Part shown: positions 1 through 9,584 of the stretch, piece by piece
How the letters are laid out: every line of letters starts with the position of its first letter
Numbering within the stretch: position 1 is the first letter of the stretch
Origin: Candidatus Celerinatantimonas neptuna
GTDB lineage: Bacteria > Pseudomonadota > Gammaproteobacteria > Enterobacterales > Celerinatantimonadaceae
Length of the DNA stretch: 64,000 nt
Reading direction: 5' to 3'
NCBI GenBank assembly: GCA_911810475.1
Contig: OU461276.1
Location: 1,662,001-1,726,000 of the forward strand
Notes under the pieces: model-generated
What the model saw: only the letters and a program-made list of their open reading frames with translations
What the model was told of the DNA's origin: nothing
Databases searched by the model: none
Made by a program: the position numbers and the translations under genes

Positions 1-24
1 ACTCATCTGTTATCCAAGATGAGT
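1..24. terminator. Stem-loop just downstream of betA
   Basis: Seven-base arms, ACTCATC at 1-7 and GATGAGT at 18-24, enclose a 10-base loop. It lies directly after the betA stop codon on the minus strand, where a transcription terminator would be expected. The sequence beyond the stem is outside the window, so a T-tract cannot be checked. Confidence 0.3.
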
Positions 25-51
25 GATGTTGGTAGAAAGATGACATTAGCG

Positions 52-1749
52 TCAAGGAGTGAGTGACCCGTTACCTTGAATAAGGCGTTGGCGTGTTTGC
101 CAATTCGGATCAAGCCAGATGGGAACGCTGGCTGGAGGGAGAATGGATTTATTGAGTATATGATCAGCTGCTTTTTCAGCGACCATGATGGTTGGCGCAT
201 TTAAATTTCCGTTGGTAATGGTTGGAAATATCGAGGAATCGACGACACGAAGATTTTTGATTCCAAAGACTCTGCATTGTGAATCAACAACGGCATTTGG
301 ATCATCTGCGCTGCCCATTTTACAACTGCATGATGGGTGATAGGCACTTTCAACATTTTGCTTGACCCATGCATCGATTTGTTCATCACTTTGAATATCT
401 ACACTTGGAGCAATGGCTTCGCCACGAAAATTCGATAAGGCCGGTTGATGGAGAATTTCCCGGGTTAACCGGACAACGGATCGCCAGTCTTCGACGTCGC
501 GTTCGGTACTTAAATAATTAAATTGGATGGCTGGAGCATCGGCGACATTACGACTGGTGATCCGAACAGAGCCCCTGCTGGTTGGTTTATTTGGGCCGAC
601 ATGGACCTGAAAGCCGTGACCTTTTACGGCTGCTTTACCGTCATAGCGCATTGCTGCAGGTAGGAAGTGATATTGAATATCTGGCCATTTTACACCGGCG
701 CGCGAGCGAATAAATGCACATGATTCAAAATGATTGGTTGCCCCTAAACCCGATTTGAATAGCAGCCAACGTGCGCCGATAAGGCCCATGCTGAACAGGT
801 TTAATTTGCTGTTCAGTGTAATGGATTGGTGGCACTCGTATTGGAAGTAAACTTCCAGATGATCTTGTAGGTTTTGACCGACACCGGGGAGGTCGACAAT
901 TGGTGTGACGCCTGCTTGTTTAAGAACCTCTTTGGGACCGATGCCTGACAGTTGAAGAAGTTGTGGTGAACCAATCGAGCCACTACTAAGAATAACTTCC
1001 CGTTTTGCTTTAACCTGATGGATGTGATTTTTTTCTTTGAACTCAATGCCATAAGCTGTTGTACCATTGAGTAAAATCTGGGTTACCAAAACGTGTTTTT
1101 TGATGGTTAGATTGGCGCGGTGTTTGGCTCGGGTTAAATAAGCTTTGGCTGTCGAAGCCCGAACACCTTTGTCAACCGTCATTTGCATCGGGCCAAAGCC
1201 TTCTTGTTGGAAACCGTTATAATCTTTGGTGTGGGGGTATCCGGCCTCTTTCCCTGCTTCGATAAAAGCCTGATAAAGTGGATTAAGGCGCATGTCATTG
1301 CCCGCACAGGTCCCCAGAGGTCCTTGTCCCCCGCGATAATTATCCGGGCCCGAAATCCATGTCTCGGCCCGTTTAAAGTAGGGGAGACAATCCTGGTAGT
1401 TCCAACCCTGAGCGCCGTTTTGTTCCCACTCATTAAAGTCTTCGGCATGTCCCCGGACATAGACCATGCCATTGATAGACGAACTACCGCCTAAGACTTT
1501 GCCCCGGGGGCAATGCATCCTGCGTTCGTTCAGGCCGTGTTCAGGCTGAGATTCGAATTGCCAGGCATATTTTTCCGTATTCATTGGGTAAGAGAGAGCG
1601 GTCGGCATTTTAATAAAAATGCTGTGATCACTGCCGCCTGCCTCAAGCAGCAATACGTTATATTGACCGTCTTCGGTTAATCGGTCTGCCAGCACACAAC
1701 CCGCAGAGCCGGCACCAACAATGATGTAATCGAACTGAGTGTTATTCAT
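52..1749 (-). CDS. betA: Choline dehydrogenase (GMC oxidoreductase)
   Basis: FAD-dependent GMC oxidoreductase of 565 aa that would oxidise choline to betaine aldehyde at the membrane. The N-terminal FAD-binding motif GAGSAG is at residues 12-17, the GMC signature ([14 protein letters not shown]) is near residue 85, and the catalytic His lies in the C-terminal [12 protein letters not shown] stretch. The length matches BetA (about 556 aa). It is the last gene of a betI-betB-betA order on the minus strand, which supports the role. It differs from typical BetA more than the second GMC gene at 4236-5912 does, so which paralogue is the main choline oxidase is uncertain. The start ATG is preceded by AGAGAA. 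Confidence 0.85.
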   Translation of the reverse strand: MNNTQFDYIIVGAGSAGCVLADRLTEDGQYNVLLLEAGGSDHSIFIKMPTALSYPMNTEKYAWQFESQPEHGLNERRMHCPRGKVLGGSSSINGMVYVRGHAEDFNEWEQNGAQGWNYQDCLPYFKRAETWISGPDNYRGGQGPLGTCAGNDMRLNPLYQAFIEAGKEAGYPHTKDYNGFQQEGFGPMQMTVDKGVRASTAKAYLTRAKHRANLTIKKHVLVTQILLNGTTAYGIEFKEKNHIHQVKAKREVILSSGSIGSPQLLQLSGIGPKEVLKQAGVTPIVDLPGVGQNLQDHLEVYFQYECHQSITLNSKLNLFSMGLIGARWLLFKSGLGATNHFESCAFIRSRAGVKWPDIQYHFLPAAMRYDGKAAVKGHGFQVHVGPNKPTSRGSVRITSRNVADAPAIQFNYLSTERDVEDWRSVVRLTREILHQPALSNFRGEAIAPSVDIQSDEQIDAWVKQNVESAYHPSCSCKMGSADDPNAVVDSQCRVFGIKNLRVVDSSIFPTITNGNLNAPTIMVAEKAADHILNKSILPPASVPIWLDPNWQTRQRLIQGNGSLTP

Positions 1750-1791
1750 GGTATTCTCTATTCTGGTTACATATGACGGAAGCGTTCAGGG

Positions 1792-3249
1792 TTATTCATA
1801 TGGGCTTTCAAATTGGCCAAGCTCAATATAGACACTTTTCGTCTGGGTATAATGTTTGAGTGTCTCGATTCCGTTTTCCCGGCCAATTCCTGACTGCTTA
1901 TAGCCTCCGACAGGCATTGGTGCCGGAGAATCACCCCATGTATTAATCCAGCAAATTCCAGCCTGCATTTGGGCAATCACCCGATGAGCCCGGCTTAGAT
2001 CCCGGGTAAACAAACCGGCTGCTAATCCATAACGAGTCTGGTTCGCGCGTTCTATGACTTCGCTTTCACCATCGAATGGTAAAATCGACATAACTGGACC
2101 AAAAATTTCATTTTTGACATGGGGCATGTCATCCTGGCAATCGGTAAAGATTGTTGGTTCGACAAAAAAGCCATTGGCAAGGGACCCGTCTGGACGTTTC
2201 CCTCCACATAATAAGGTTGCTCCGGACGCTTTTCCGGCATCAATGTATTCGAGTACTTTATTTAAATGGTTTTCACTAATTAGAGCCCCGACCTGGGTTG
2301 TTGGGTCAAGTGGATCACCAACTTTAAGCTTAGCGGTCCGTTGGCTGATTTGCTGAATAAATTGCTTATAAATACCGCTTTGCACAAAGACCCGAGTACC
2401 ATTGGTGCAGACTTCGCCCTGTGTATAGAAGTTAGCAACCATAGCACCTGAAACTGCTGTATCAAGGTCAGCATCATCAAACACGATAAGGGGGGACTTA
2501 CCACCAAGTTCCATGGTAATTTCTTTTAATGTCTGGGCTGCATCGGTCATCACTTTCTTTCCGGTACCGACTTCACCTGTAAATGAAACTTTTGCAATAT
2601 GAGGGTGGCGTGAGAGCATTTGACCAACCCGGTAATCGCCCTGAACGACATTAAATACGCCGTCGGGAACACCAGCCTGGGTGAAGATTTCAGCAAGTTT
2701 TAGTGCAGTAAGTGGCGTTTCTTCGGAAGGTTTAAAGACCATAGCATTCCCTGCTGCAAGTGCTGGGGCTGATTTCCACATGGCGATTTGAATCGGATAA
2801 TTCCAGGCACCTATTCCGGCACAAACACCTAATGGTTCGCGGCAGGTATAGAAGAAGCTGGTTTCACTTAATGGTTGTTGTTCTCCCTGAATTGCGGGAA
2901 TGAGGCCTGCGTAATATTCGATGACATCCGCACCGGTTGTAATATCGACGCAATTGGCTTCCTGAATGGGTTTGCCGGTATCTAACACTTCTAACCGGGC
3001 CAGATCATCGTTTTGTTCACGTAATAATGCGACAGCCTTAAGTAGAATCCGTGAACGCTCGACCGCTGACATTTTTGACCAGATGGCAAATCCCTGTTCA
3101 GCAGAGGCTACTGCTTTATCAACGTCTTTCTGGCTGGCCTGATCGATCTCTGCTAGCTGCTCACCGGTGGCTGGGTTGACAGAAAAGAATGTTTCGCCAG
3201 AGGTTGCCTGTTGGTATTGGCCATGAATATAGAGTAATTCGTGTTTCAT
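1792..3249 (-). CDS. betB: Betaine aldehyde dehydrogenase
   Basis: NAD(P)-dependent aldehyde dehydrogenase of 485 aa that converts betaine aldehyde to the compatible solute glycine betaine in the cytoplasm. The ALDH signatures are present: [16 protein letters not shown] with the active-site Glu, then [12 protein letters not shown] with the catalytic Cys (about residue 285), and a nucleotide-binding [10 protein letters not shown] chose the ATG at 3249 ([12 protein letters not shown]) because BetB proteins begin this way and AGGAACA precedes it; an upstream in-frame ATG at 3285 would add 12 unlikely residues. It sits 42 bp upstream of betA and 47 bp downstream of betI, consistent with one betIBA transcript. 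Confidence 0.92.
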   Translation of the reverse strand: MKHELLYIHGQYQQATSGETFFSVNPATGEQLAEIDQASQKDVDKAVASAEQGFAIWSKMSAVERSRILLKAVALLREQNDDLARLEVLDTGKPIQEANCVDITTGADVIEYYAGLIPAIQGEQQPLSETSFFYTCREPLGVCAGIGAWNYPIQIAMWKSAPALAAGNAMVFKPSEETPLTALKLAEIFTQAGVPDGVFNVVQGDYRVGQMLSRHPHIAKVSFTGEVGTGKKVMTDAAQTLKEITMELGGKSPLIVFDDADLDTAVSGAMVANFYTQGEVCTNGTRVFVQSGIYKQFIQQISQRTAKLKVGDPLDPTTQVGALISENHLNKVLEYIDAGKASGATLLCGGKRPDGSLANGFFVEPTIFTDCQDDMPHVKNEIFGPVMSILPFDGESEVIERANQTRYGLAAGLFTRDLSRAHRVIAQMQAGICWINTWGDSPAPMPVGGYKQSGIGRENGIETLKHYTQTKSVYIELGQFESPYE

Positions 3250-3296
3250 TTGTTGTTCCTGTTTGCTTTGATTCGCAGAGCTCAAATGCTAAAAAT

Positions 3297-3881
3297 CTAA
3301 TTGGGCAGTTCTTTGGCTAAATAATCATTGACCAATGTAATGGCTTGTTGTTGGTCGATGCCATTTGGTGTCAAAGCTCCACGGATCCAGATACCATCAA
3401 TGAGTGCCGCAATCCCATGAGCTACGAATCGGGCCCGGGGTTTTGGTAATATCTTTTTCAGTTCTAATTGTAGATGAGATATCAATCTTTGAGCGTTCAC
3501 CCGTTGCAACCGGTGGAGTTTTGGGTCATGTACGGACTGGGCCCAGAATGCCAGCCATGTATGAACAACTTTGCTTTGCAGTTGATGTGAGGTGAAGTTT
3601 CCTTCAATAATGGCTTGAATCCGTTCGATGGCTGCTTGCTGAGGAACAGCATTCAACCGGTCTCTGATTCCTGTAGCCAGTTGATCTAATATGGAGCGTA
3701 TTGTAGCCTCTAACAAACCATGTTTGCCGCTAAAATAGTGATTAATGATTCCTGTCGAGACTCCTGCTTTTCGACTGATTAAAGCAATACTGGTGGCTGA
3801 TAATCCAACTTCATCAATGACTTCCATGGTGGCATTGATCAATTGTGGTCGCCGGATTTCAGGCATCCCTACCTTAGGCAT
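3297..3881 (-). CDS. betI: TetR-family repressor of the bet operon
   Basis: 194-aa TetR-type regulator. The N-terminal sequence [15 protein letters not shown] is close to the start of known BetI, followed by the helix-turn-helix ([15 protein letters not shown], about residues 32-47) and a C-terminal ligand-binding region. In enterobacteria BetI represses bet genes and is relieved by choline. It is first in the betI-betB-betA order, so autoregulation from the upstream AT-rich gap is likely (inference). Confidence 0.9.
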   Translation of the reverse strand: MPKVGMPEIRRPQLINATMEVIDEVGLSATSIALISRKAGVSTGIINHYFSGKHGLLEATIRSILDQLATGIRDRLNAVPQQAAIERIQAIIEGNFTSHQLQSKVVHTWLAFWAQSVHDPKLHRLQRVNAQRLISHLQLELKKILPKPRARFVAHGIAALIDGIWIRGALTPNGIDQQQAITLVNDYLAKELPN

Positions 3882-4204
3882 AAAATATATTTAATTAATC
3901 ATTCAATAAAAAACAGGATGTCAGAAATATAGTTAGATGTCAAAATGTTAATGGTTATCTAGAAATTTGTTCGATACAATTCGGAACATTGTGTTATTTA
4001 TTAAATAAATGTTAAATATCATTAATGGTTTTATTTTTTTTATTTTAAAATCATAATATTAGTGGTGTTTAGAAAAATTTCATCTATAAATAAAAGGAAT
4101 TATTTAAAAAATTTTTAATATAAATAGTAACAATATATTGATAAATCTTTATCATCTAATCGTTTTTTAACGTATAGATTGATAGAGGGCTAACCTTTTG
4201 GGAA
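3882..4204. promoter_or_regulatory. AT-rich betI upstream region
   Basis: About 320 bp without a credible gene and very AT-rich. As the only space upstream of betI it must hold the bet operon promoter. A candidate TetR-type element, ATTAATCATTCAAT at about 3893-3906, lies just ahead of betI, but its symmetry is imperfect and I do not assign it firmly. Confidence 0.4.
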
Positions 4205-4227
4205 AGAAGTGGCTTGATGCCACTTCT
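4205..4227 (-). terminator. Terminator-like hairpin after the second GMC gene
   Basis: Perfect 9-bp inverted repeat, AGAAGTGGC (4205-4213) and GCCACTTCT (4219-4227), with a 5-base loop. It lies just past the stop codon of the minus-strand gene at 4236-5912. Only a short T run follows, so termination may be partial. Confidence 0.6.
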
Positions 4228-4235
4228 GGGAAGAG

Positions 4236-5912
4236 TTATGAAAAGGTCCTGACCTTAGATTCTTCCGATGAAACTTGATAAAAGCCTGCTTCAGATGGAG
4301 TTAATGGTGTGTTATTTAAGATAAGATCAGCTGCTTTTTCAGCGATCATCATCGTTGGGGCATAAATATTGCCATTTGTAACTGCCGGAAAAACTGATGC
4401 ATCAACGACTCGTAAGTTTCGACAACCATGTACACGTAGTTGGTCATCGACAACGGCCATATCGTCATGACCCATTTTGCAGGTACAGCTTGGATGATAT
4501 GCACTTTCCCCTTCGCGTGCGACGAAGTCGAGAATTTCTTCATCGGTTTGGCATTTTTGACCTGGTGATAATTCTTCACCACGGTATTCATCGAAAGCAG
4601 GCTGCTCCATGATTTTACGGGTACAACGAATTGCTTCAACCCATTCGCGTCGTTCCTGTTCTGTTGACAGGTAATTAAAGCAAATTGCAGGATGCATAAA
4701 TGGATCAGCGCTTTTTAACTTGACACTGCCCCGGACATCAGAATTCATCGGTCCGACATGACATTGATAGCCATGGCCCTTCTGAGGTGATGATCCATCA
4801 TAACGGATCGCTATGGGTAAAAAGTGATATTGAATATTTGGGTATTTGACCTGGTTATTGCTGCGGATGAATCCACCTGCTTCAAAGTGGTTTGTTGCGG
4901 CAAGACCTGTTCCTTTAGTTAGCCATTCCCAGCCGATGGCAGGCTGGTTATACCATTTGAGTGCTGGGTACATGCTCACAGGTTCCTTACAGCTATACTG
5001 TACATAAAGCTCAAGGTGATCTTGCAAGTTTTCACCAACGCCTGGGAGGTCTGTAACAGGTGAAATGCCTAAGGTGGTTAATTCTTCGGCATTACCAATC
5101 CCTGAGAGCTGCAATAACTGGGGTGAGTTGATAGCCCCGCCACAACAAATAATTTCGTGTCCGAAAATTTTCTGTAGTCGTCCATTTTTGCGAAATTCGA
5201 CGCCAATAGCCTGGTTACCATCAAACAGTATTTTACTGGCATGTGCTTTACAGATTGTGGTGAGATTTTTCCGGCTTTTAACGGGATGAACATAGGCCCT
5301 TGCTGCATTGAGGCGACGACCATTAAAGGTGGTTCGTTCAAATTTACCAAAACCTTCCTGACGATAGCCATTGACGTTGGGCGTTAGCGGATATCCTGCT
5401 TCCTGAACGGCTTTAAAGAAAGCATCGAATAGAGGACTTTCGTTACATTCTGGTTCTGTGAGCAGTAATTTACCGTTTGAACCTTTGTATGCATCATCGG
5501 CTCCACTTAAGCTATTTTCAAGACGCTGGAAATAAGGCAGACAATGCGCATAATCCCAGTTTTCCAGGCCAGGGTTGGATGCCCATCTTTGATAGTCCAT
5601 GGCATTACCGCGGATGTAGATCATTCCGTTAATGCAGCTTGAGCCTCCAAGAACTTTTCCTCGAGGTTGGTAGATCCGACGATTATGCATGTAAGGTTCT
5701 GGTTCGGATTCATACCACCAGTTATACATCTTACTTTGCAATGGATACGTTAGTGCGGCCGGCATATGAATCCGAAAATCTGCTTTATAGTCGGGATGTC
5801 CGGCTTCGAGAACTAAGACTCTATGTTTAGGGTTTGTGCTGAGTCGATTGGCAAGTACACTGCCGGCTGAGCCACCACCAATAATAATAAAATCAAAAGT
5901 TTCGTGATTCAT
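4236..5912 (-). CDS. Second choline dehydrogenase-like GMC oxidoreductase
   Basis: 558-aa GMC flavoprotein, a clear paralogue of the betA at 52-1749. FAD motif GGGSAG is at residues 12-17, the GMC signature [14 protein letters not shown] is near residue 85, and SAYHPSCTCKMG carries the catalytic His. By eye its sequence (for example NWWYESEPEPYM, NHFEAGGFIRS, AGFYQVSS at the C-terminus) is closer to E. coli BetA than the operon copy is. It is preceded by a GntR/FadR-type gene 81 bp upstream on the same strand, so it is probably induced by a different signal than the betIBA genes. The substrate could be choline or a related alcohol; this is not settled by sequence. Confidence 0.8.
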   Translation of the reverse strand: MNHETFDFIIIGGGSAGSVLANRLSTNPKHRVLVLEAGHPDYKADFRIHMPAALTYPLQSKMYNWWYESEPEPYMHNRRIYQPRGKVLGGSSCINGMIYIRGNAMDYQRWASNPGLENWDYAHCLPYFQRLENSLSGADDAYKGSNGKLLLTEPECNESPLFDAFFKAVQEAGYPLTPNVNGYRQEGFGKFERTTFNGRRLNAARAYVHPVKSRKNLTTICKAHASKILFDGNQAIGVEFRKNGRLQKIFGHEIICCGGAINSPQLLQLSGIGNAEELTTLGISPVTDLPGVGENLQDHLELYVQYSCKEPVSMYPALKWYNQPAIGWEWLTKGTGLAATNHFEAGGFIRSNNQVKYPNIQYHFLPIAIRYDGSSPQKGHGYQCHVGPMNSDVRGSVKLKSADPFMHPAICFNYLSTEQERREWVEAIRCTRKIMEQPAFDEYRGEELSPGQKCQTDEEILDFVAREGESAYHPSCTCKMGHDDMAVVDDQLRVHGCRNLRVVDASVFPAVTNGNIYAPTMMIAEKAADLILNNTPLTPSEAGFYQVSSEESKVRTFS

Positions 5913-5993
5913 GATTTTTCCCTTTTGTTGTAGTGATCGATGCTGCTCCTTGAACAGAACGTGATAAGTGGAATCAGACGTTGAGTTTTTGGT

Positions 5994-6719
5994 TTAGTCG
6001 TGCGTTTGTACGCATTCACTGAGAAGTAAATAGTGCTTACTTATGTAGGCGTGGGTTTTATGTAGATCACCGGTAGCTAAAGCACCTGCTGTATGTGTCC
6101 AGTTGATGGCTGTCTGTAACCGAAAATCGGCATTCTCATATAATTTATAATCTTGTGAGCTGAACCCCATTTGCATGGCTTGGGTCATCCATTCAAATAC
6201 TGGGTTATGGCTCATATGGGAAAAAGTGATATTGAGTTGACGGTCTTGCTCTCCAAGCTGATGTTGGGTGCTGTCCGAGCTTTGTGCCAGTGTTAGAAAT
6301 TGCTTAGCCATTGTAAGTAGTTGGTCTTTCTCTGTTTTTGATGCTTCGATTAGAGCGATGGTGGCAATGCAATGGTCAACACTTTCACGGTAACGGATAA
6401 TATGTTTGGGTTCGATGTGGTTTTGACGCAAAAATAAGGCTAATGATTCGCTGACCTGAGCGACTTCGATTTGTTTGATATAAGTTCCGCCATGTGCGCC
6501 TTTACGGACCTCGACCATTCCTTTTTGGCGCAGGGTCTGCAGAGCTTCTCGCACTACGCCGCGACCCGTATTAAATGTATGTTGTAATTCCCGCTCACTA
6601 GGCAGGCTTTCTCCGGCCTTTAAATGCCCGGCCATCACAGCAGCTTCTATCTGTAGCGCAATTTCTTCACTGGCACGCCCTGAGTGAACAGGTTTAAAAA
6701 GATTGGGGTGGGAATTCAT
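5994..6719 (-). CDS. GntR-family (FadR/FCD-type) regulator
   Basis: 241-aa transcription factor. The N-terminal winged helix includes SLPSERELQHTFNTGRGVVREALQ, and the C-terminal part is an all-helical FCD-like ligand domain with the typical RxxxD/H pattern (RYRESVDHCIATIA). I chose the ATG at 6719 (MNSHPNLFK); an in-frame upstream ATG at 6755 would place part of operator 6741-6757 inside the gene. It lies 81 bp upstream of the GMC gene on the same strand, so it probably controls itself and that gene. Palindromes of the FadR-family TGGTC-N-GACCA type upstream support this. Confidence 0.85.
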   Translation of the reverse strand: MNSHPNLFKPVHSGRASEEIALQIEAAVMAGHLKAGESLPSERELQHTFNTGRGVVREALQTLRQKGMVEVRKGAHGGTYIKQIEVAQVSESLALFLRQNHIEPKHIIRYRESVDHCIATIALIEASKTEKDQLLTMAKQFLTLAQSSDSTQHQLGEQDRQLNITFSHMSHNPVFEWMTQAMQMGFSSQDYKLYENADFRLQTAINWTHTAGALATGDLHKTHAYISKHYLLLSECVQTHD

Positions 6720-6740
6720 CGTTCTGGCGCTAAAATGATT

Positions 6741-6757
6741 TAATGGTCCTACCATTA
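6741..6757. promoter_or_regulatory. Operator palindrome 1 for the GntR regulator
   Basis: TAATGGTCCTACCATTA is a perfect 7+7 bp inverted repeat with a 3-bp centre. The TGGT..ACCA core is typical of FadR-subfamily GntR operators. It lies 22 bp upstream of the chosen gntR start. The effector is unknown. Confidence 0.75.
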
Positions 6758-6824
6758 TGGTTTATAGATGATTAATATCCAGTCGAAATCACTTTGTGTA
6801 GATGTTTTTTGGTCTATATCAATT

Positions 6825-6843
6825 CTAATGGTCGGACCGTTAG
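6825..6843. promoter_or_regulatory. Operator palindrome 2 for the GntR regulator
   Basis: CTAATGGTCGGACCGTTAG repeats the arms of the site at 6741-6757 with one arm mismatch. Two related palindromes, centred about 85 bp apart upstream of one GntR gene, suggest cooperative autoregulation. Confidence 0.72.
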
Positions 6844-6940
6844 CCGTGACCCTGTTCTGTGAGTCGAAAAAATGGGGGGAGTGAACCATATAATAATAAA
6901 TGGATATCAATTTATGTAGTTCAGTGAAATTAAAGCAATA

Positions 6941-6964
6941 AAAAAAGCGCCAAATGACGCCTTT
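6941..6964 (-). terminator. Intrinsic terminator of the DASS carrier gene
   Basis: On the minus strand the RNA would form GCGUC-AUUU-GGCGC (one G-U pair), flanked by an A run before and a run of seven U after. It lies 48 bp past the stop codon of the gene at 7012-8463 and separates it from the gntR promoter. Confidence 0.8.
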
Positions 6965-7011
6965 ATGATATTAAATCTGAAAAAAAATCAGGATCGTTCT
7001 GTAATCTCGAT

Positions 7012-8463
7012 TTACGAGAAAATCATGTGTAACCATGGAAGACCAAGGCCTAACCAAACGATGAGGTATAGTCCACCGAATATAGCTCCGAGTTTCCACC
7101 AGGTTTTGCCTGGAATAAATCCACTACCATAGTAAACAGGGCTAGGGCCAGTGCCATAAGGTGTCAGAATACCCATCAGACCTAACATTGGAACGAGTAC
7201 AAAGACAAACATCTGCATATTGATACCAGGAATACCTGAAGCTGCTGCAAGAATGACAGGCAACAAGGCTGTGGTATGAGCTGTGACACTGGCGAACAGA
7301 TAATGGAGCAGGAAGAAGATGAGAGCCAGAATGACCATTGCTGTCATTGGGCTCATCCCATCTAGATTATTACCTACCATTTGTCCGAACCAGCTCACAA
7401 AACCAACTTTACTCAGACCACCGGCTAAGGCGACTAAAGTTGCGAACCAAACCAGTGTATTCCAGGCTGCTTTGTTGCTGAGAATGTCATTCCAGGTCAG
7501 AATTTTAAAGATCAGCATCAAAGAGATGACTAACAGTCCAACTAATGCGCCAGAAATATAGTGGCCGGCAAAGATCCACAGAACCAGAGCCATTACAACG
7601 AAACAAAGTAACAGAATTTCGTTTTTGGTGAGTTTACCCATTTCGGCTAATTCTTTTTTCGCCCAGTCTTGAACGGCAGAACCAGATTTAACTTCAGGAG
7701 GGCAGAGCCAGTAGCTCAGCAGAGGGACGATTAAAAGAAGTAAGATACAAACCGGTGCAGCAGCTTCAAACCACTGTCCCCAGCTGATTTCAATACCTGT
7801 AGATGCATGGGTCAGCGCAACGGCTAAAAGGTTTGGAGCAAGGGCTGTTAAGAATAGTGAACTGGTAACGCAAGTGGAGGCAATGGCTGTCCACATCAGA
7901 TAAGTCCCGATACGTTTGCGGCTCTCATCTTCCGGATTGGAATTATAAAGAGGTGGCAGGTTACGTAATACCGGGAAGATGGTACCACCGCTACGTGCTG
8001 TATTAGATGGTGTGAATGGTGCCAGAATAGTATCGGCGATCATAATTGCATAACCTAAGGTAAGGCTTCTTTTGCCCATGGTCTTCACAAGCCATAGTGC
8101 AATACGGCGCCCCAATCCGGTCTTTTCATAGCCGAGTGCGAACATAAAGGCACCGAAGATTAGCCAAACGGTTCCATTAGTGAAGCCTGAAACGGCCCAG
8201 GAAAATGCTGCTTTAGCTGCTTTAAAATGTGGTGCAGCCAGCTGCTCAGGCGAGAACAATGCCCAGTGATTGAGCAAAGCCACGGCAACGACACCGAACA
8301 GACCGATTACAGCACCTGGTAGTGGTTCGAGAATCAAACCGACGACACAACCTATGAATATTGCGAAGTAGCGCCAAGCGTATGCATCTAAACCGGCGGG
8401 AGCCGGTATCAATGCGATCAATATTGCCACCCATAAGGGTGCAAAAGTCTTTATTAGTTTCAT
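7012..8463 (-). CDS. DASS-family (CitT-like) dicarboxylate/citrate carrier
   Basis: 483-aa, strongly hydrophobic protein with about a dozen membrane segments. It carries the divalent anion:sodium symporter (SLC13) hallmarks: PSNTARSGGTIFPV in the first half and TPYGTGPSPVYYGSG in the second. The closest family types are CitT, TtdT and plastid 2-oxoglutarate/malate exchangers (480-490 aa), so it likely exchanges citrate, tartrate or a C4-dicarboxylate for succinate. It is flanked downstream by a terminator and upstream by a perfect FNR-type box, fitting anaerobic use. The exact substrate is not predictable. Confidence 0.85.
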   Translation of the reverse strand: MKLIKTFAPLWVAILIALIPAPAGLDAYAWRYFAIFIGCVVGLILEPLPGAVIGLFGVVAVALLNHWALFSPEQLAAPHFKAAKAAFSWAVSGFTNGTVWLIFGAFMFALGYEKTGLGRRIALWLVKTMGKRSLTLGYAIMIADTILAPFTPSNTARSGGTIFPVLRNLPPLYNSNPEDESRKRIGTYLMWTAIASTCVTSSLFLTALAPNLLAVALTHASTGIEISWGQWFEAAAPVCILLLLIVPLLSYWLCPPEVKSGSAVQDWAKKELAEMGKLTKNEILLLCFVVMALVLWIFAGHYISGALVGLLVISLMLIFKILTWNDILSNKAAWNTLVWFATLVALAGGLSKVGFVSWFGQMVGNNLDGMSPMTAMVILALIFFLLHYLFASVTAHTTALLPVILAAASGIPGINMQMFVFVLVPMLGLMGILTPYGTGPSPVYYGSGFIPGKTWWKLGAIFGGLYLIVWLGLGLPWLHMIFS

Positions 8464-8790
8464 CGTGCATTGTTCCTATTCTTGACTGTTTCTTGTCATT
8501 ATTAATTTCTAACTCTGCCACTATTAAGTAGCAGTACCATGGCCATCTAACAGATACTTTATATATATTCATTATTGTTTGATGGAAGAACTTGGGATGT
8601 CTTGATGGTCATCAAATAGCAGGCGGAAAAATTCAAAGCTTTTTTTGAAAATTGGATGAATATCAAGGATATCTTAGTTCATAAATTTAGATGAATTAAG
8701 GAGAATAACGGCGTTGAAGGCTAGGGTCTTTTTCTGTGAAAATATCTTTAGCCTGCTTTTGCGCTACAGTGTGTATTTTGATCGGTTGTA
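8464..8790. promoter_or_regulatory. Intergenic region upstream of the DASS carrier
   Basis: 327 bp with no credible gene, between the minus-strand carrier and the minus-strand nitrilase gene. It holds an FNR-type box at 8602-8615 and AT-rich sequence (8561-8577) that could contain a minus-strand -10 element about 40 bp downstream of the box. The remainder (8616-8790) has no recognised element. Confidence 0.55.
8602..8615. promoter_or_regulatory. FNR-type binding site
   Basis: TTGATGGTCATCAA matches TTGAT-N4-ATCAA exactly. It is about 140 bp upstream of the carrier start and about 40 bp upstream of an AT-rich -10-like stretch, the spacing of an activating class II FNR site. FNR itself is not in the window. 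Confidence 0.7.
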
Positions 8791-9573
8791 TCATTGTAGC
8801 CATTGCGTTTTTGCCAGATCGAACACTTGGGTCGAGGATGGTTCAGATTTATTCCGGGCCAGTCCCTGACTGATATCCCCGATTAAAAAGGCTGGGTCGC
8901 ATCCAGCTCTGACAAGATCAGTTCCATCAGGTAAGACAATGGCACTTTGCCCTGTATATATTAAACCGTTTTCTTCTCCACAAAGATTGGCATATACGGT
9001 TACTAAGCCATTTTCTAAAGCCCTTGCTCGGACTAATGATAATGGAACCTGAGTATAGGGGTACATATTGGCAGTCGGATTAAAGAGTACCGATGCTCCA
9101 GACTGGGCCATATGGCGGGCCACTTCTGGAAATTCGATGTCGTAACAGATTGAAAGTCCACAACGCTTGCCGGCCAGTTCAAACGTTTTAAATTCATGGC
9201 CCGGGGTAAACAGCACTTTTTCTTCGTCACCAAATAAAAAAACTTTATGGTGGCAGTGGGCAATTTCTCCTTTTTTATCAATAGCAACGGCACTGTTAAA
9301 AACAAATTCATCAACTTTTTCGGGAAATCCACAGATAATGGCTGTTTGATGTCGCCTGGCTATCTGGCGAATTCGGGTGATACCTGGCCCGTCAATTGGT
9401 TCGGCAAGCTGGCGTAGCTGGCCTTTGAGATTATATCCTGTTAAAAACAATTCGGGGAAAATCAGTACATTGACATCAAATGCCTTTGCTCCTGCGGCCA
9501 GGTGCTCGATGGTCGCCAGATTTGCAACTTTATCGGCGTATGTCGCTGCTTGTTGGCAGAGCATTATTTTCAT
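8791..9573 (-). CDS. Carbon-nitrogen hydrolase (nitrilase superfamily)
   Basis: 260-aa cytoplasmic amidase/nitrilase-type enzyme with the Glu-Lys-Cys catalytic triad: Glu in LIFPELFLTGYN (about residue 42), Lys in HHKVFLFGDEEKV, and Cys in GLSICYDIEFPEVAR. The family hydrolyses amides, carbamoyl groups or nitriles. The start lies 11 bp after the pseG stop codon on the same strand, so it is probably the third gene of a pseF-pseG transcript. It may therefore act on an amide in the sugar or acyl pathway, or it may be a bystander. The substrate is unknown. Confidence 0.82.
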   Translation of the reverse strand: MKIMLCQQAATYADKVANLATIEHLAAGAKAFDVNVLIFPELFLTGYNLKGQLRQLAEPIDGPGITRIRQIARRHQTAIICGFPEKVDEFVFNSAVAIDKKGEIAHCHHKVFLFGDEEKVLFTPGHEFKTFELAGKRCGLSICYDIEFPEVARHMAQSGASVLFNPTANMYPYTQVPLSLVRARALENGLVTVYANLCGEENGLIYTGQSAIVLPDGTDLVRAGCDPAFLIGDISQGLARNKSEPSSTQVFDLAKTQWLQ

Positions 9574-9584
9574 GATGGATCCTG

